Part shown: positions 26,787 to 38,876 of the stretch, piece after piece | Layout of the letters: each line of letters starts with the position of its first letter | Numbering within the stretch: the first letter of the stretch is position 1 | Assembly (NCBI RefSeq): GCF_024979235.1 | Contig: NZ_JANLCM010000001.1 | Coordinates: 1,674,001-1,738,000, forward strand | Source of the DNA: Herbiconiux aconitum | GTDB lineage: Bacteria > Actinomycetota > Actinomycetes > Actinomycetales > Microbacteriaceae | Direction of reading: 5' to 3' | Length of the DNA: 64,000 nt | The notes under the pieces: generated by a model | Seen by the model: only the letters and a program-made list of their open reading frames with translations | Databases searched by the model: none | What the model was told of the DNA's origin: nothing | Translations under genes and position numbers: made by a program

Positions 26787-27707
26787 GTGGCCGAAGCCGT
26801 TACGGATGCCCTCGCCGCCGACACTCCCATCGTCACGATGACGGTGGCGGATGTCCGCCGCGAGATCGATGACGCGGCGACGCGCAAGAGGGCGACGGGA
26901 GTTGCCGTGCCGGCCGCCGGTCGCGCGCGGGTCGCGCTGGTGCCCACCCTGGGTGCGCTGCACGCCGGGCATCTCGCGCTCGTCGACCGCGCGGCCGAGA
27001 TCGCCGACATCGTCGTGGTGTCGATCTTCGTCAATCCGCTGCAGTTCAATGATCCAGCCGATCTCGAGCGCTACCCTCGCGATCTCGAGGGCGACCTGCG
27101 AACCCTCGCCGGTCACGGTGTCGACATCGTGTTCGCGCCCCTCGTCGATGAGTTGTATCCGCACGGCGACTCCCAGACGCGGGTCACCGCCGGCCGGGTC
27201 GGCACGCTCTTCGAGGGCCGCAGTCGCCCGGGCCATTTCGATGGCGTGCTCACCGTGGTGGCGAAGCTGATCAACGCGGTCGGGCCGCAGCGCATCCTGT
27301 TCGGGCAGAAGGATGCGCAGCAGGTCTTCCTGGTGTCGCAGATGATCGCCGACCTGAACATGCCGGTCTCGGTCGAGGTCGTCGAGACCGTTCGCGATTC
27401 CGACGAGCTCGCGCTCTCCAGCCGTAACCGCTTCCTCGACGCGCGTGAGCGTCGTGCGGCGCTCACGCTGCCGCACATGCTCGAGGCCGCCGAGTCGGCC
27501 GCCGACCGGGGGATCGACGCCGTGCTCGCGGCCGCGCAATCGGCGGCGATGGGCGAGGCGCTGGTCTCCGTCGACTACTTGGCGGTCGTGCATCCGGAGA
27601 CCTTCCTGCCGGTCGACGACGACTACCGCGGTCCGGCCCGAGCGATCGTGGCGGCCCGGGTCGGCGACACCCGCCTGATCGACAACACCCCCCTTTACCT
27701 GGGCTGA
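26787..27707 (+). CDS. panC: Pantothenate synthetase
   Basis: A 306-residue enzyme joining pantoate and beta-alanine with ATP. The HIGH-like motif is GALHAGHLAL, FVNPLQFN and ERYPRDLEGDL follow, GHFDGVLTVVAKL binds substrate, and GQKDAQQVFL and ALSSRNRFL are conserved. The N-terminal ~15 residues before VTMTVADVRREI are a family-atypical extension. GTG 26787 follows AAGGAG at good spacing. A long hairpin (27736-27799) follows the stop. Confidence 0.95.
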   Translation: MAEAVTDALAADTPIVTMTVADVRREIDDAATRKRATGVAVPAAGRARVALVPTLGALHAGHLALVDRAAEIADIVVVSIFVNPLQFNDPADLERYPRDLEGDLRTLAGHGVDIVFAPLVDELYPHGDSQTRVTAGRVGTLFEGRSRPGHFDGVLTVVAKLINAVGPQRILFGQKDAQQVFLVSQMIADLNMPVSVEVVETVRDSDELALSSRNRFLDARERRAALTLPHMLEAAESAADRGIDAVLAAAQSAAMGEALVSVDYLAVVHPETFLPVDDDYRGPARAIVAARVGDTRLIDNTPLYLG

Positions 27708-27735
27708 TCCCCCCCTTCCCACCCGCCTCCCTCTC

Positions 27736-27799
27736 CTCGCGACTCGCCAAAATCCGCCCTGTTTTCACGCCGGGACGGCGGATTTCGGCGAGTCGCGAG
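27736..27799. repeat. Long hairpin element between panC and the LuxR-type regulator
   Basis: Two 23-bp arms (27736-27758 and 27777-27799) pair at 22 of 23 positions around an 18-nt loop. The arm core is GACTCGCCAAAATCC. It sits 28 bp after the panC stop and 14 bp before the -35 box of the next gene, so it may act as a terminator or insulator. A related hairpin with the core GAGTCGCCAAAA lies inside that next gene at 29107. Confidence 0.75.
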
Positions 27800-27813
27800 G
27801 ATGGCCACACCCC

Positions 27814-27842
27814 GTGACCTCGCACGCCCCCGGAATTACAAT
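27814..27842 (+). promoter_or_regulatory. Promoter of the LuxR-type regulator (leaderless)
   Basis: GTGACC (27814-27819) and TACAAT (27837-27842) are separated by 17 bp, a good -35/-10 pair. The GTG start codon at 27849 lies six bases after the -10 box, which predicts a leaderless mRNA and fixes the start of the gene. Confidence 0.65.
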
Positions 27843-27848
27843 GGGGGC

Positions 27849-30791
27849 GTGATCGGCGTCGACACCGCGTGGGCTGACCGCGGCGTCGCCGTGGGGCACG
27901 GGTCACTCGTCGGCCGCGACGATCTCGTCGACCTCGCCCTCGAACGCTGGCAGAGCGCCCTGCAGGGCGACGGTCGGCTCCTGCTCTTCGCCGGCGAAGC
28001 GGGAATCGGCAAGAGTCGCCTGGTGCGCGAGTTCGCGGAGCGGGTCGGTTCTTCGGGGCGCTTCTTCGGGGCCTCGATCTGGCCGAAGGATGCCCAGGTG
28101 GGCGGGTCGATCCTGCTCGATCTGGCCGACGACCTGGCGCGGCACGGCGATCGGGCGCACGCCGACCGGTTGAACGCCTTGCTGCTGGGCTCCCGCGACG
28201 ACAGCGACGCGCTCGCCCGCCGAGTACTGCTGCGTGATCTCACCGAGGTCGTGCTCGAGGTGCTGCGCGAGGCGCCCACCGTGCTGCGTTTCGAAGACCT
28301 GCACTGGGCCGACGAGATCAGTCTCGACGTGCTCGCGCGCCTGGCTCCGGCACTACTCACCACGCCGGGGCTGGTGATTGCCACCTACCGCACCGACGAG
28401 GTGTACGCGGGCAGCCCGCTCGCCGAGTGGCGCGGGCGACTGCTGGCCCAGCGCCTGGCTGAGGAGGTGCGCATCCCCCGGTTCGATCCCGTGGGAACGG
28501 GGGAGTTCGTGGCCGCCCTCACCGGCACGGTGCCCTCGTCGGAGCTCGTGGCGCTGCTGCACAGCCGGAGCGACGGCATCCCGCTCTACATCGAAGAGCT
28601 GCTGGTGGCCGGTGTCGGTGACCGGGTTCCCGACACCCTCGCCGACGCCGTGCGAGCCCGCGCCGATGCGCTCGACCCGTCGACGCACGACGTGCTCTCG
28701 GCGGCCGCCATCGTGGGGTGCCGCTTCGATCTCGTGCTGCTCACCGACCTGGTCGACGACGACGATCAGGTCGTCGATCGCGCGATGAAGGCCCTGCTCG
28801 ACCGGCACTTCATCGTCGAGACCGAGGCGGGCTTCGAGTTCCGGCACGCCCTCGTGCGCGATGTGGTGCACGACGACCTGCCGCCCATCCGCCGGCGGTC
28901 GCTGCATGAGGAGGTGGCGAAGGCCGCGATCGTGCGGCACGCGCGCGACGCCTACATCTCCGAACAGTACGAGCTCGCCCGACTGCCCGAGCTGGCGCAT
29001 CCGTTCGCCCTGCAGGCCGCCCGACTGGCGGCCCGGGTGTCGGCCCACCGGGAGTCGGCGAAGCTCTACGCGCGTGCCCTTCGCACAGCACCGAGTGCCG
29101 AAGACCATCGAGTCGCCAAAAACAGTCGGAATGAGCCGCGTGATTCCGACAATTCTTGGCGACTCGATGACGGGGTCGATGAGCCGGAGGCGGGCGAGGC
29201 CGTCATCCACGCGGAGTTCGCGCGCGAGCTCGCCGCGGTCGACGACATCGAGGCGGCCGCGCAGCACTTCCGTATCGCCGTCGAGCTATACCGCGAGCAG
29301 GGCGACCGGGTCTCGGCGGCGCGGCTGGTGCCGCACCTGATCGCCACCCGTCACCTGCTCGGCGACACCCGCGAAGCGCGCTGCGCGGTGGTGCAGGCGG
29401 CGCTCGACGACCTCGATTCGCTGCCCGACGGCGGCCCGCTCGCCTTGCGGGCCGAGCTGCTCGGCGCGCTCGCGGCAGCCCACATGCTCGATCGTCGGCT
29501 GGACACCGGGCTCGCCTTCGGCGAAGAGGCGCAATCCCTGGCCCGCACCGCCTGCGACGACCCGCTGTGCATCGACATCGACAGCACGCTCGGCGCGATC
29601 CTGGTGTTCGCGGGCCGAGGAGACGAGGGCTGGGCGCTGCTCGAGCGGGCGGTGGCCGACGGAGCCGCGGCCGGGTTCGAGGCCCAGACCGCCCGTGCCT
29701 ATCGAATGGCAGGCAGCTCAGCGTCGGTGCTCGCCGAATACGAACTGGCCGAGCGGATGCTCACCGACGGCATCCGCTATGCCGCGACCACCGAGAACTG
29801 GAACGACCACCACTACCTCACGGCCCACCTCGCCCACGTGCGTTGCGCGCAGGGGCGGTGGAACGAGGCAGAAGCCCTGGCGCGCCGGGCACTCGCCGAA
29901 GGTGGTGGCATCACCACGAGGAGCACGGCCCTCACCGTGCTGGGCTACCTCGCCCTCGGCCGCGACGAGCCCGACGAAGCCGAGCTTCTGCTCACCGAGG
30001 CCCTGGAGATCGGTGAGCGGATGGGCGAACTGCAGCGCCTCTCGCCGGCGCTCTGGGGCCTGACCGAGCTGGCGCTGTCCCGGGCAGACGCCGCGACCGC
30101 GCTCGCGCTCTCGGAGCGGGCGTACGAGTCGTCGGCCCTGGTCGACGACGCCGCTTACCTGTTCCCCTTCGTCATCACGGGCGTGCGCGCCCGGCTCAGC
30201 GCGGCAGGCTCGGGATCGAGCGGGGCGCGCGACTGGCTCGAGCGGAGCCGCGTTCTGATCGAGCGTCGCGGAATTCCTGGAACCCTGCCCGCGCTGGAAC
30301 ACGCGGAAGCGCTGGTTCAGCTGAGTGAGGGGCGAACGGATGCCGCGCGCTCGAGTCTCGCGCGGGCATCCGCCGAGTGGGATGCCCACGACCGGTTCTG
30401 GGAGGGAACGCAGGTGCTCGTCGACCAGGCCCGCTGCGCCTCGCGGTCGCGGCGGCCGGCACAGAGTGCTGCCTTTCTCGCCGAAGCGCGACGCCGAGCC
30501 GACGAGGCAGGGGCGAGCCTCCTGCTGAGGCGGGTGCAGCACGCCGAACGCGCGGGCGACGAGACCTCGGCCGGCCCGCTCACGGCGCGGGAGTTCGAAG
30601 TGGCGCGGCTGGTGGCGACCGGGTCGACGAATCGCGAGATCGGCACCGCCTTGTCCATCTCACCCAAGACCGCCTCGGTGCACGTCGAGCACATCCTCGC
30701 GAAGCTCGGCGCCACTAGGCGCGCCGAGATCGCGACTTGGTTCGCCGCGTCACGCGACGCGGAGGGCGGCCGGGCCGAGCCGGTAAACTGA
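27849..30791 (+). CDS. Large ATP-binding LuxR-family (LAL) regulator with internal hairpin insert
   Basis: A 980-residue regulator. An N-terminal AAA/NACHT-like ATPase has Walker A FAGEAGIGKSRLV near residue 50 and FEDLHWADEISLDVLARLAP as Walker B. A long TPR-like helical sensor region follows. The C-terminal LuxR DNA-binding domain begins LTAREFEVARLVATGSTNRE and contains ISPKTASVHVEHILAKLG. Between ATPase and TPR regions, residues about 420-445 (HRVAKNSRNEPRDSDNSWRL) are encoded by a palindromic element at 29107-29168 that keeps the frame. GTG 27849 is preferred over ATG 27801 because a strong promoter ends six bases before it. The ligand and targets are unknown; it interrupts the usual panC-lysS neighbourhood. 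Confidence 0.85.
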   Translation: MIGVDTAWADRGVAVGHGSLVGRDDLVDLALERWQSALQGDGRLLLFAGEAGIGKSRLVREFAERVGSSGRFFGASIWPKDAQVGGSILLDLADDLARHGDRAHADRLNALLLGSRDDSDALARRVLLRDLTEVVLEVLREAPTVLRFEDLHWADEISLDVLARLAPALLTTPGLVIATYRTDEVYAGSPLAEWRGRLLAQRLAEEVRIPRFDPVGTGEFVAALTGTVPSSELVALLHSRSDGIPLYIEELLVAGVGDRVPDTLADAVRARADALDPSTHDVLSAAAIVGCRFDLVLLTDLVDDDDQVVDRAMKALLDRHFIVETEAGFEFRHALVRDVVHDDLPPIRRRSLHEEVAKAAIVRHARDAYISEQYELARLPELAHPFALQAARLAARVSAHRESAKLYARALRTAPSAEDHRVAKNSRNEPRDSDNSWRLDDGVDEPEAGEAVIHAEFARELAAVDDIEAAAQHFRIAVELYREQGDRVSAARLVPHLIATRHLLGDTREARCAVVQAALDDLDSLPDGGPLALRAELLGALAAAHMLDRRLDTGLAFGEEAQSLARTACDDPLCIDIDSTLGAILVFAGRGDEGWALLERAVADGAAAGFEAQTARAYRMAGSSASVLAEYELAERMLTDGIRYAATTENWNDHHYLTAHLAHVRCAQGRWNEAEALARRALAEGGGITTRSTALTVLGYLALGRDEPDEAELLLTEALEIGERMGELQRLSPALWGLTELALSRADAATALALSERAYESSALVDDAAYLFPFVITGVRARLSAAGSGSSGARDWLERSRVLIERRGIPGTLPALEHAEALVQLSEGRTDAARSSLARASAEWDAHDRFWEGTQVLVDQARCASRSRRPAQSAAFLAEARRRADEAGASLLLRRVQHAERAGDETSAGPLTAREFEVARLVATGSTNREIGTALSISPKTASVHVEHILAKLGATRRAEIATWFAASRDAEGGRAEPVN
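29107..29168. repeat. Palindromic hairpin element in frame inside the LuxR-type regulator
   Basis: Arms 29107-29132 and 29143-29168 pair at 23 of 26 positions around a 10-nt loop. The outer part ATCGAGTCGCCAA/TTGGCGACTCGAT is perfect. The core GAGTCGCCAAAA resembles the arm of the hairpin at 27736, immediately upstream of the same gene. The local G+C and the encoded Asn/Ser/Lys-rich peptide differ from the surrounding Ala/Leu/Arg-rich helical repeats. Confidence 0.75.
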
Positions 30792-30818
30792 GGGCGACCT
30801 CAAGGAGACCCTTCTCGC

Positions 30819-32336
<1,518 letters not shown>

Positions 32337-32360
32337 CGATGCACGGATGAGGACCCCCAG

Positions 32361-32555
32361 ATGAGCATGTTCGGCTTCGGCAAGAAAGACGAGTTCCCCG
32401 ACGGCCCCGGCAAGAAGGGCGAAGAGGGCGCGGAGGGCGACCCGGAGAAAGACCCGCGGAAGCCCTCGACCGCGCGCATCGTGATCTGGGTCATCGTGGG
32501 CGGCGTCGGTCTGTACCTGATCGGCAGCGGCATCATCGGCATCCTCACCAACTGA
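32361..32555 (+). CDS. Small single-pass membrane protein, unknown
   Basis: A 64-residue protein: a charged N-terminal half rich in Glu, Lys and Gly (KKDEFPDGPGKKGEEGAEGD) and a single C-terminal hydrophobic helix, IVIWVIVGGVGLYLIGSGII. It lies 24 bp after lysS on the same strand and is probably co-transcribed. I do not recognise a family. Expected topology is cytoplasmic N-terminus with a C-terminal anchor. Confidence 0.65.
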   Translation: MSMFGFGKKDEFPDGPGKKGEEGAEGDPEKDPRKPSTARIVIWVIVGGVGLYLIGSGIIGILTN

Positions 32556-32560
32556 ACGGG

Positions 32561-32566
32561 TATCCT
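32561..32566 (+). promoter_or_regulatory. -10 box TATCCT before a leaderless small gene
   Basis: TATCCT lies seven bases before the ATG at 32574. No clear -35 box is seen at 17-18 bp. Confidence 0.35.
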
Positions 32567-32573
32567 TAGCCCG

Positions 32574-32756
32574 ATGGATGATTTCTGGCCCGCCGTGTTC
32601 GCACTGGCCCCGACCGTTCTGATCGGGCTCGTGTTCTGGTTCATCATGCGCGCCCTCATCCGCTCCGACAAGTCGGAGCGCAAAGCCCTCGCCAAGATCG
32701 AGGCCGAAGAGCGCGCCAAGCTCGGCCTGCCGCTGGAGAAGGTCACCGCCGAATAG
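32574..32756 (+). CDS. Small membrane protein, unknown
   Basis: A 60-residue protein with one N-terminal hydrophobic segment (about residues 8-27, FALAPTVLIGLVFWFIMRAL) and a charged C-terminal helix, KSERKALAKIEAEERAKLG. Similar short proteins (hydrophobic start, Lys/Glu helix) are frequent in Actinobacteria after lysS, without known function. It is separated by 18 bp from the preceding small gene. Confidence 0.7.
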   Translation: MDDFWPAVFALAPTVLIGLVFWFIMRALIRSDKSERKALAKIEAEERAKLGLPLEKVTAE

Positions 32757-32841
32757 CTCGGCTCCGGAGTTCCGTCGACGCGGATCTCACCGCGCAACCG
32801 ATACGGTATCGCTAGGGGTTCGCAGCTACGAGGAGGCCGCA

Positions 32842-34314
32842 TTGTCCGGTGCTGATGTCGCGGTCTTCGTCGCGCTGGCGCTGTTGCTGATCGACCTGAC
32901 GATCCGTGTCATCTCGGTGATCGTGGTGCCGCGCAACCGTCGGCCGTCCACCGGTATCGCGTGGCTCATGGCCATCTTCGTGCTGCCCTACGTGGGCTTC
33001 CTGCTCTTCCTGCTGATCGGCAGCTACAAGCTCCCCAAGTCGCGGCGCGACAAGCAGTACGCCATCAACGAGTTCATCATCGAGACCACCGAGGGCATCG
33101 AGCAGGTCAGTGACGCCGACCCCTGGCCGCCGTGGTTCAAGAACGTCGTCGAGCTCAACCGCACCCTCGGGGCGATGCCGCTCGTGGGTGGCAACGACGC
33201 CCGACTCGTCGGTGACTACGACGACGCCATCCGCCAGATGACCGCCGACATCGAGCACGCTCAGCGCTACGTGCATGCCGAGTTCTACATCCTGTCGTAC
33301 GACACGACGACGAAGCCCTTCTTCGAGGCCCTCGAAGCCGCGGTGAAGCGCGGCGTGATGGTGCGCGTGCTGCTCGACCACATCGCATCCGTTCGTGCTC
33401 CCGGGCATCGCAAGACCGTGAAGATGCTCAACGCGATGGGCATCAAGTGGCACTTCATGCTGCCCGTGCAGCCGCTGAAGGGAAAGTGGCAGCGGCCCGA
33501 CCTCCGCAACCACCGCAAGATCCTCGTGGTCGACGGTGACGTGGCCTACATGGGGTCGCAGAACATCGTCGACCGCAGCTACAACAAGAAGAGCAACATC
33601 AAGCGCGGCCTCAAATGGCAGGACTTGATGACCCGTCTCGAAGGCCCGATCGTGACGGGAATCAACGCGATCTTCATCACCGACTGGTACAGCGAGAGCA
33701 ACGAGCTCCTGCTGCGCGAGACCCGGGCGATCACCGAAGACATCATCGACGACCAGCAGGATGCGCTCGACATGCAAGTGGTGCCCTCCGGCCCCGGGTT
33801 CGAGGGCGAGAACAACCTGCGACTGTTCCTGGCGCTGCTCTACAGCGCGCAGGAGCGCATCATCATCACGAGCCCGTACTTCGTGCCCGACGACGCGATG
33901 ATGTACGCGATCACCACGGCCACCCAGCGCGGGGTGGAGGTGCAGTTGTTCGTCTCGGAGATCGGCGACCAGGCGCTCGTCTACCACGCCCAGCGCTCCT
34001 ACTACGAGCTGCTGCTGCGGGCGGGCGTTCGCATCTACATGTATCAGGCGCCCTACATCCTGCATTCGAAGCACTTCACGATCGACGACGAGGTCGCTGT
34101 GATCGGGTCGTCGAACATGGACATGCGGTCGTTCAGCCTCAACATGGAGGTGTCGCTGATGGTGCGCGGGCGCCGTTTCGTCTCCGAGATGCGGGCCGTG
34201 GAAGACGGGTACCGCGCGCTGAGTCGCGAGCTGACCCTTGACGAGTGGCACAAGCAGCCGCTGCGCTCGACCATCCTCGACAACCTCGCGCGGTTGACCT
34301 CGGCGATCCAGTAG
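32842..34314 (+). CDS. cls: Cardiolipin synthase (phospholipase D family)
   Basis: A 490-residue membrane enzyme condensing phosphatidylglycerol to cardiolipin. Two N-terminal transmembrane helices (about 5-25 and 36-56) precede two HKD motifs: DLRNHRKILVVDGDVAYMGSQN and ILHSKHFTIDDEVAVIGSSN. The length and order fit ClsA-type enzymes. TTG 32842 is the start because GAGGAG lies eight bases upstream and no ATG/GTG suits the N-terminal helix. Confidence 0.92.
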   Translation: MSGADVAVFVALALLLIDLTIRVISVIVVPRNRRPSTGIAWLMAIFVLPYVGFLLFLLIGSYKLPKSRRDKQYAINEFIIETTEGIEQVSDADPWPPWFKNVVELNRTLGAMPLVGGNDARLVGDYDDAIRQMTADIEHAQRYVHAEFYILSYDTTTKPFFEALEAAVKRGVMVRVLLDHIASVRAPGHRKTVKMLNAMGIKWHFMLPVQPLKGKWQRPDLRNHRKILVVDGDVAYMGSQNIVDRSYNKKSNIKRGLKWQDLMTRLEGPIVTGINAIFITDWYSESNELLLRETRAITEDIIDDQQDALDMQVVPSGPGFEGENNLRLFLALLYSAQERIIITSPYFVPDDAMMYAITTATQRGVEVQLFVSEIGDQALVYHAQRSYYELLLRAGVRIYMYQAPYILHSKHFTIDDEVAVIGSSNMDMRSFSLNMEVSLMVRGRRFVSEMRAVEDGYRALSRELTLDEWHKQPLRSTILDNLARLTSAIQ

Positions 34315-34322
34315 CCCGCGGG

Positions 34323-34844
34323 TCAGAGGTCGCGGTTGCCTCCGCGCCGGCTCAGCCGCGACCGTTCTGCAACGGCTTGACGTGTCGCCTCTGCCTGGTC
34401 GGTGCGGAGCCCTGGCAGCGTGATATTGCTCTGGTCTGCTGCGGACTGGCAGACGACATGGTTGATGCCGAGCAGACGGTCGACCAGACCGCTGGTTATC
34501 GACACCGTCTGGATGCGGTCATAGGGCAAGGAGACCGCCGTTCGACTGAGAATCCCCGCTTCGTACTGGATCTCGTCTTCCCCGAGCTGGTATCGGATTC
34601 TCCCAGCGGAGACAAAGGTCATCGTCGCGGTACCGAGCGCCAGCACGGATACTGCGCACGCGACCAGCGGTGCGAATGTCACGTATGAAAATCCCGTTCC
34701 CAGGAAGGATGGTGCGACGATGGCGAATACGGCCGCCAGGGCGGCTAGGAAGAACCACGACAGCGCCGCCCGCAATGCGGCGCTGACTCGATAGGTCATG
34801 GACATGGTCATCCATGGTGAGGGGATCGGAATGCTCGGGGTCAT
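34323..34844 (-). CDS. PH-domain (bPH2) membrane protein
   Basis: A 173-residue protein with two hydrophobic segments (about residues 25-50 and 54-78) followed by a bPH2 domain (IRYQLGEDEIQYEAGILSRT, then VSLPYDRIQTVSITSGLVDRLLG). It resembles the PH protein at 23820 in plan but is a separate, more diverged member with a markedly lower local G+C (about 57-65% in sample lines). That suggests later acquisition. ATG 34844 was chosen because the palindrome at 34861-34877 lies just upstream; a start at Met 18 of this frame is also possible. It converges with cls. Confidence 0.72.
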   Translation of the reverse strand: MTPSIPIPSPWMTMSMTYRVSAALRAALSWFFLAALAAVFAIVAPSFLGTGFSYVTFAPLVACAVSVLALGTATMTFVSAGRIRYQLGEDEIQYEAGILSRTAVSLPYDRIQTVSITSGLVDRLLGINHVVCQSAADQSNITLPGLRTDQAEATRQAVAERSRLSRRGGNRDL

Positions 34845-34860
34845 GGGACCCGATGCTATC

Positions 34861-34877
34861 AGTAAATGATATTTACT
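34861..34877. promoter_or_regulatory. Perfect palindrome AGTAAAT-GAT-ATTTACT, putative operator
   Basis: Two perfect 7-bp arms separated by three bases, very AT-rich, lie 17 bp upstream of the PH-protein start on the minus strand and ten bases downstream of the pirin stop. It probably binds a repressor that controls the lower-G+C PH gene (inference). The regulator is not identifiable in the window. Confidence 0.5.
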
Positions 34878-34886
34878 CACCAAGCC

Positions 34887-35921
34887 TCAGCGACGGCGGG
34901 GCTGGAGACGCACGTTGGGCAGCACCGGGGCGGGCAGGGGTTCGCCCTCGAAGTGGTGGTCGGTGACACCGAAACGACGGATCGCGGGGTCGGTTTCGGG
35001 CGGCGTCGCATCCGTCTCGCCCACCGCGGCACCGGCGCCCGACTCGCGCTGCCATTGAGCGCGATATTCCACGATCTCCTCGTGGCTGCGGCCCACGAAG
35101 TTCCACCACATCAGGATCTGCTCGTCGAGGGGTTCGCCGCCGATGAGCAGAACCCGGGCCGCCGCATCCGGGCCGGCAGCGATCGTCAGCGTCGCACGAC
35201 CGGTGCCGGTGTAGACGAGGTCGGTGCGCTCTGCGGCAACGCCGTCGACCGTCACCCGCCCGGTGTCGATGAGCACGCCGTACTCGTGATCGCGGCGAAC
35301 CGGGAGCACGGCGCTGCCGCCGGCCGGCAGGCGGATCTCGGCCGCCGAGAGTGCCGTGAAGGTGGTGGCGCCGACGGATGCGCCGGCGAACTCGCCCACG
35401 AACACGTTGATGTCGGCGTCGTCGATGCGGGTCGCGACGGCGGTGTGGCTCTCGAAGAAGGGGTCGACGTCGCGGCTCGCCTCGGGCAGCGCGACCCAGA
35501 GTTGGGCACCGTGCAGGGTGGTGGTGGCGGGAGTCGACAACTCGGAGTGCGAGATGCCATGACCCGCGGTCATCAGGTTCAGCACGCCGGGGCGCACGAA
35601 GGCGTGGCTGCCCACGCTGTCGCGGTGCTCGATCTCGCCCTCGAAGAGCCAGCTCACGGTCTGCAGCCCGGTGTGCGGATGCGGCGGCACCACCATCCCG
35701 CCCGTCACCGTGACGTCGCTCGGGCCGTAGTGGTCGACGAAGCACCAGGCGCCGATCATGGTGCGCTGCTTGCTCGGCAACGTGCGGTGCACGGTCATGG
35801 CCCGGGGGCCGCCGAGCGGAACCTCGCGCGCGGAGATGATCTCGGGGGCGCCCGGTGTGCCGAACTCCTCCGCGTCGCACTCGACCCACGTCTCCGACGG
35901 GTGCTTCTCGAGGTTGCTCAT
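34887..35921 (-). CDS. Pirin-family protein
   Basis: A 344-residue bicupin. Metal-binding histidines occur in PHPHTGLQTVSWLFEGEIEHRDS, and the Pirin and Pirin_C domains occupy about residues 20-135 and 190-300. Known pirins include quercetin 2,3-dioxygenases and redox-sensing co-regulators; the exact role here is undetermined. The C-terminal ~45 residues form an extra tail. The gene diverges from clpC. Confidence 0.9.
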   Translation of the reverse strand: MSNLEKHPSETWVECDAEEFGTPGAPEIISAREVPLGGPRAMTVHRTLPSKQRTMIGAWCFVDHYGPSDVTVTGGMVVPPHPHTGLQTVSWLFEGEIEHRDSVGSHAFVRPGVLNLMTAGHGISHSELSTPATTTLHGAQLWVALPEASRDVDPFFESHTAVATRIDDADINVFVGEFAGASVGATTFTALSAAEIRLPAGGSAVLPVRRDHEYGVLIDTGRVTVDGVAAERTDLVYTGTGRATLTIAAGPDAAARVLLIGGEPLDEQILMWWNFVGRSHEEIVEYRAQWQRESGAGAAVGETDATPPETDPAIRRFGVTDHHFEGEPLPAPVLPNVRLQPRRR

Positions 35922-35989
35922 GCCCGCATCCTAATCTCCAACACGCTGTCGCGTACCGCCGCCTGATCGATGTCCACGCCCGGCCTCGC

Positions 35990-36010
35990 GGGTTCGAAAT
36001 TCTCGAACCC
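35990..36010. promoter_or_regulatory. Palindrome GGGTTCGA-N5-TCGAACCC between pirin and clpC
   Basis: Perfect 8-bp inverted arms with the spacer AATTC, 69 bp upstream of the pirin start and 234 bp upstream of clpC. The 322-bp region 35922-36243 holds no gene; besides this site and the hairpin at 36159 I see only ordinary GC-rich sequence. The half-site order (GTTCGA...TCGAAC) is the reverse of an actinobacterial SOS box, so LexA is not assumed. Confidence 0.45.
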
Positions 36011-36158
36011 ATCGGTCGCACGGTGGCTTGTAATGAGCAATAGTCACAGGCGAGTGTGCGCCGCGGGCTGAGATGTGACGCGGTGGGCCTCGAAACTGTG
36101 GAGAGACCGGGAGCGCGCCGCGATTGTGCAGGACCGGCGCAATAGTGTCACGCCCACG

Positions 36159-36188
36159 GCGAACAGGGGCTGCCGGGCCCCGGTTCGC
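36159..36188 (+). promoter_or_regulatory. Hairpin and possible ClgR half-site in front of clpC
   Basis: GCGAACAGGGGC (36159-36170) and GCCCCGGTTCGC (36177-36188) pair over 12 bp with one mismatch. GTTCGCT at 36183-36189 equals the first half of the GTTCGCY-N5-GCG box described for ClgR, an activator of clp genes in actinobacteria; the second half does not match. TAGTCT (36193-36198) could be the -10 box. Confidence 0.35.
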
Positions 36189-36243
36189 TGGTTAGTCTCT
36201 TCGTAACGGCCGTCATCCTGCCCTGGCGGCCAAGGAGACAGAC

Positions 36244-38760
<2,517 letters not shown>

Positions 38761-38778
38761 AGCTCGATCCACACCGCC

Positions 38779-38834
38779 AGATCCGTCACTTTCGGCCCTG
38801 AAATCCTTCGGGAAGGGCCGAAAGTGACGGATCT
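38779..38834. repeat. Perfect 21-bp hairpin after clpC
   Basis: Arms 38779-38799 and 38814-38834 are perfectly complementary over 21 bp with a 14-nt loop. The core reads CCGTCACTTTCGGCC. It begins 18 bp after the clpC stop and ends just before the -35 region of the next gene. No T-run follows, so it looks more like a palindromic repeat element used as a terminator than a classical terminator. Confidence 0.75.
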
Positions 38835-38864
38835 CGGTCGTTAAAGAACGGGTTGCGGGCGGGC

Positions 38865-38870
38865 TACGCT
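38865..38870 (+). promoter_or_regulatory. -10 box TACGCT of the argA gene (leaderless)
   Basis: TACGCT lies six bases before ATG 38877. TTAAAG (38841-38846), 18 bp upstream, is a weak -35 candidate. Confidence 0.45.
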
Positions 38871-38876
38871 GGTTCG

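Noticed and set aside
34970-34985. GAAACGACGGAT inside the pirin gene, resembling an arm of the triple-arm family.
   Set aside because: It codes the ordinary pirin segment IRRFGVTDHH, and no second or inverted arm is found at the 29- or 34-nt spacing.
35990-36010. LexA/SOS box in front of clpC.
   Set aside because: The actinobacterial SOS box is TCGAAC-N4-GTTCGA; here the half-sites are in the opposite order.
35989-36011. GGTTCGAAATTC followed by TCGAACC looks like a tRNA T-arm.
   Set aside because: No acceptor, D or anticodon arms can be built around it; it is a simple palindrome.
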